Part shown: piece after piece, positions 62,054 through 64,000 of the stretch
How the letters are laid out: each line of letters begins with the position of its first letter
Position numbering within the stretch: the first letter of the stretch is position 1
NCBI GenBank assembly: GCA_004794655.1
Contig: SMMW01000020.1
Span: 1,221,001 to 1,285,000, forward strand
Origin: Marisa cornuarietis
Lineage: Eukaryota; Mollusca; Gastropoda; Architaenioglossa; Ampullariidae
Reading direction: 5' to 3'
Length of the DNA stretch: 64,000 nucleotides
Translations under genes and position numbers: made by a program
Notes under the pieces: generated by a model
Told to the model about the DNA's origin: nothing
Seen by the model: only the letters and a program-made list of their open reading frames with translations
The model's database searches: none

Positions 62054-63204
62054 TATTCATTAATCGAGTGAATGAGAGAGAGAGAGGGAGAGAGAGAGAG
62101 AGAGACAGGGAGGGTTTGGTCAGGCTGAACATTTACTCCTCAAGCAAAGTGTTTCTAGGAAACGTATTCAAAAACTGTGGGGCAATACAGATCTGAGGTA
62201 TCAAAAGAAACATTCCAGTGAAAAATCTTGTGATCACATGGTAGACATATGTAAGTCACTATAGCAACACACACACATTATTATACAGGTAAACACATCA
62301 TGATAGACATACACAAGTAAACACATGGTAGACATACACAAGTAAACACATGGTAAACATATGTAATTCACTATAGCAACACACACATCATTATACACCT
62401 ATACATGTAAACACATTACGATGGACATTCAAACACATAATGAGAGCCACACACACGTACACACATGATCAGCATATACAAGCACACACATCATGACAGA
62501 CACCAACAAGAATACACAATATGATACAGCAGTACACATACCAGTACATACACGTACACAAACTTCATTCATTTTAATTAATGTAGATTGCACATTCAAG
62601 GGCTAATACATCTTTAAGTAGCCGGTTCGACTTTCAGCTTTCTACGACTTGGTCTGTCTTCTGCTAGAGGGCTTGCCGCTGATTAATTCGAGACATCCAC
62701 ACAAGTGGGGCCCTAACACTGGTTGAGGGACACAGTACCCGCATAGTCAGGGTGCTTAACACAGGTTGACCTACAGAACCCGGGGTACCTACTCCAAGCT
62801 CATGTCTTTTTCTCTCCAGACAAATAGCGATCCCCCTGACCTCCCTGACCCACTCTTCGTACTGGGGACAAATGAGAAGACAATGGCCCTTAAGGGAGTA
62901 AAGGCAGTGCGTGCAGGAATACAAAGGTTCTTCCAAACCCCGCTGCCTTCCACTACCCCCCCACCCACCCACAAACCCCTCGCCTGCCACTCTGCCCGCT
63001 AGAGAAGTTTGGACGGTGCCAGATCTGATTTTATAGCAGCAACAACACTATACAGAGATCACGGCACTAGAAATATTTGAAGAAACAGCTAACCTCAGCT
63101 CGAACGACATTCACCGCACATTGACGCAGAATGAAACTGCCGCCGCTAAGACTGAAGGTTCTAGAAACTAATATGAACACCACGGACAGCAAGTATCATT
63201 TTCC
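62054..63204. other. No firm gene; one frame after a splice-like acceptor
   Basis: CA-rich to about 62570. At 62766-63002 a plus-strand frame follows TTTTTCTCTCCAG and reads SDPPDLPDPLFVLGTNEKT. It could be an exon or an old repeat, but no partner exon was seen. Confidence 0.3.
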
Positions 63205-64000
63205 TCCAGCTGTTGCAGACCTCTCCCCACCTCCAGCTGTGTCAGACCTCCTCACTATCTCCAGCTGTGCTAGACCTCTCACTATCTCCAGCTGTGCTAG
63301 ACCTCTCCCTATCTCCAGCTGTGGCAGACCTCTCCCCACCTCCAGCTGTGGTAGACCTCTCCCTATCTCCACCTGTGTCAGACCTCTCCCCACCTCCAGC
63401 TGTGCTAGACCTCTCCCTATCTCCATCTCTGGCAGACCTCTCCCGCCCTCCAGTTGTGTCACACCTCCTCACTATCTCCAGCTGTACCAGACCTCCTCTC
63501 ACTATCTCCAGCTGTGCTAGACCTCTCCTTACCTCCAGCTGTCAGGCCTCCTCACTATCTCCAGCTGTGCTAGACCTCTCACTATCTCCACCTGTGGCAG
63601 ACCTCTCCCCACCTCCAGCTGTGTCAGACCTCCTCACTATCTCCAGCTGTGCTAGACCTCCTCTCACTATCTCCAGTTGTGGTAGACCTCTCCTTATCTC
63701 CAGCTGTGTCAGACCTCCTCACTATCTCCAGCTGTGTCAGACCTCCTCTCACTATCTCCAGTTGTGGTAGACCTCTCCTTACCTCCAGCTGTGTCAGGCC
63801 TCCTCACTATCTCCAGCTGTGTCAGACCTCCTCACTATCTCCGGCTGTGCTAGACCTCTCCCTATCTCCAGCTGTGGCAGACCTCTCCCCACCTCCAGCT
63901 GTGCCAGACCTCCTCACTATCTCCAGCTGTCAGACCTCCTCACTATCTCCGGCTGTGCTAGACCTCCTCTCACTATCTCCAGTTGTGGTAGACCTCTCCT
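63205..64000. repeat. 27-bp minisatellite running off the window end
   Basis: About 29 units of GACCTCTCCCTATCTCCAGC TGTGCTA, with TCACC, GTGTCA and GTGGCA variants and some 28-31-bp units. The right boundary is outside the window. A 27-bp period keeps frames open on both strands, giving Leu/Ser/Pro/Ala repeats that need not be translated. Confidence 0.95.

Overview
The window looks like nuclear DNA of an invertebrate animal, most probably a mollusc. The signs are spliced genes with GT-AG introns, a eukaryotic tRNA-Leu gene, tRNA-derived SINEs, an endonuclease/RT/RNase H LINE, LTR remnants, and very many CA/GT microsatellites and minisatellites. The molluscan assignment rests on the style of the repeats and is an inference; nothing here fixes a species.

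Gene content is low. The only well supported protein gene is a nine-exon model on the minus strand (54535 down to 44867). All eight introns have GT-AG ends, every exon junction keeps the reading frame, and there is an in-frame stop and a candidate poly(A) signal. Its 5' end is not found. It encodes at least 690 residues: about 240 that look folded, then a long acidic, low-complexity tail. I do not recognise the family. A nuclear tRNA-Leu(AAG) gene lies at 18915-18996 on the minus strand. A CCAAT/TATA/pyrimidine stretch followed by a GTGAGT donor near 24460-24560 may be the promoter and first exon of an unidentified plus-strand gene.

The rest is mostly repeat-derived. The left part (1-25.4 kb) is non-coding, with an inverted pair of a 300-bp dispersed repeat (about 1.8 and 6.2 kb), several minisatellites (notably a 21-unit array at 12.3-13.2 kb), the tRNA gene and a short inverted-repeat element (21330-21480). 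The middle part (25.4-30.5 kb) is a nest of insertions: a 5'-truncated LINE with a 10-bp target-site duplication (25470-29305), next to a SINE split by a solo LTR (29463-30310). A second, diverged solo LTR of the same family lies at 37629-38544, in the opposite orientation, with a perfect 5-bp target-site duplication. The right part holds the nine-exon gene, three more SINE copies, a 1-kb CA/CT compound array (59.9-60.9 kb) and a 27-bp minisatellite that runs off the window end.

The parts interact mainly as mobile-element biology. One SINE shares a 35-bp 3' end (27 of 35 positions) with the LINE, the expected pattern if the SINE borrows LINE machinery. In the nine-exon gene, the donor of one intron is the first unit of a (GTGA)n microsatellite, so the intron begins with more than twenty tandem copies of a consensus-like donor. 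I saw no operon-like, CRISPR-like or bacterial defence system and do not claim one.
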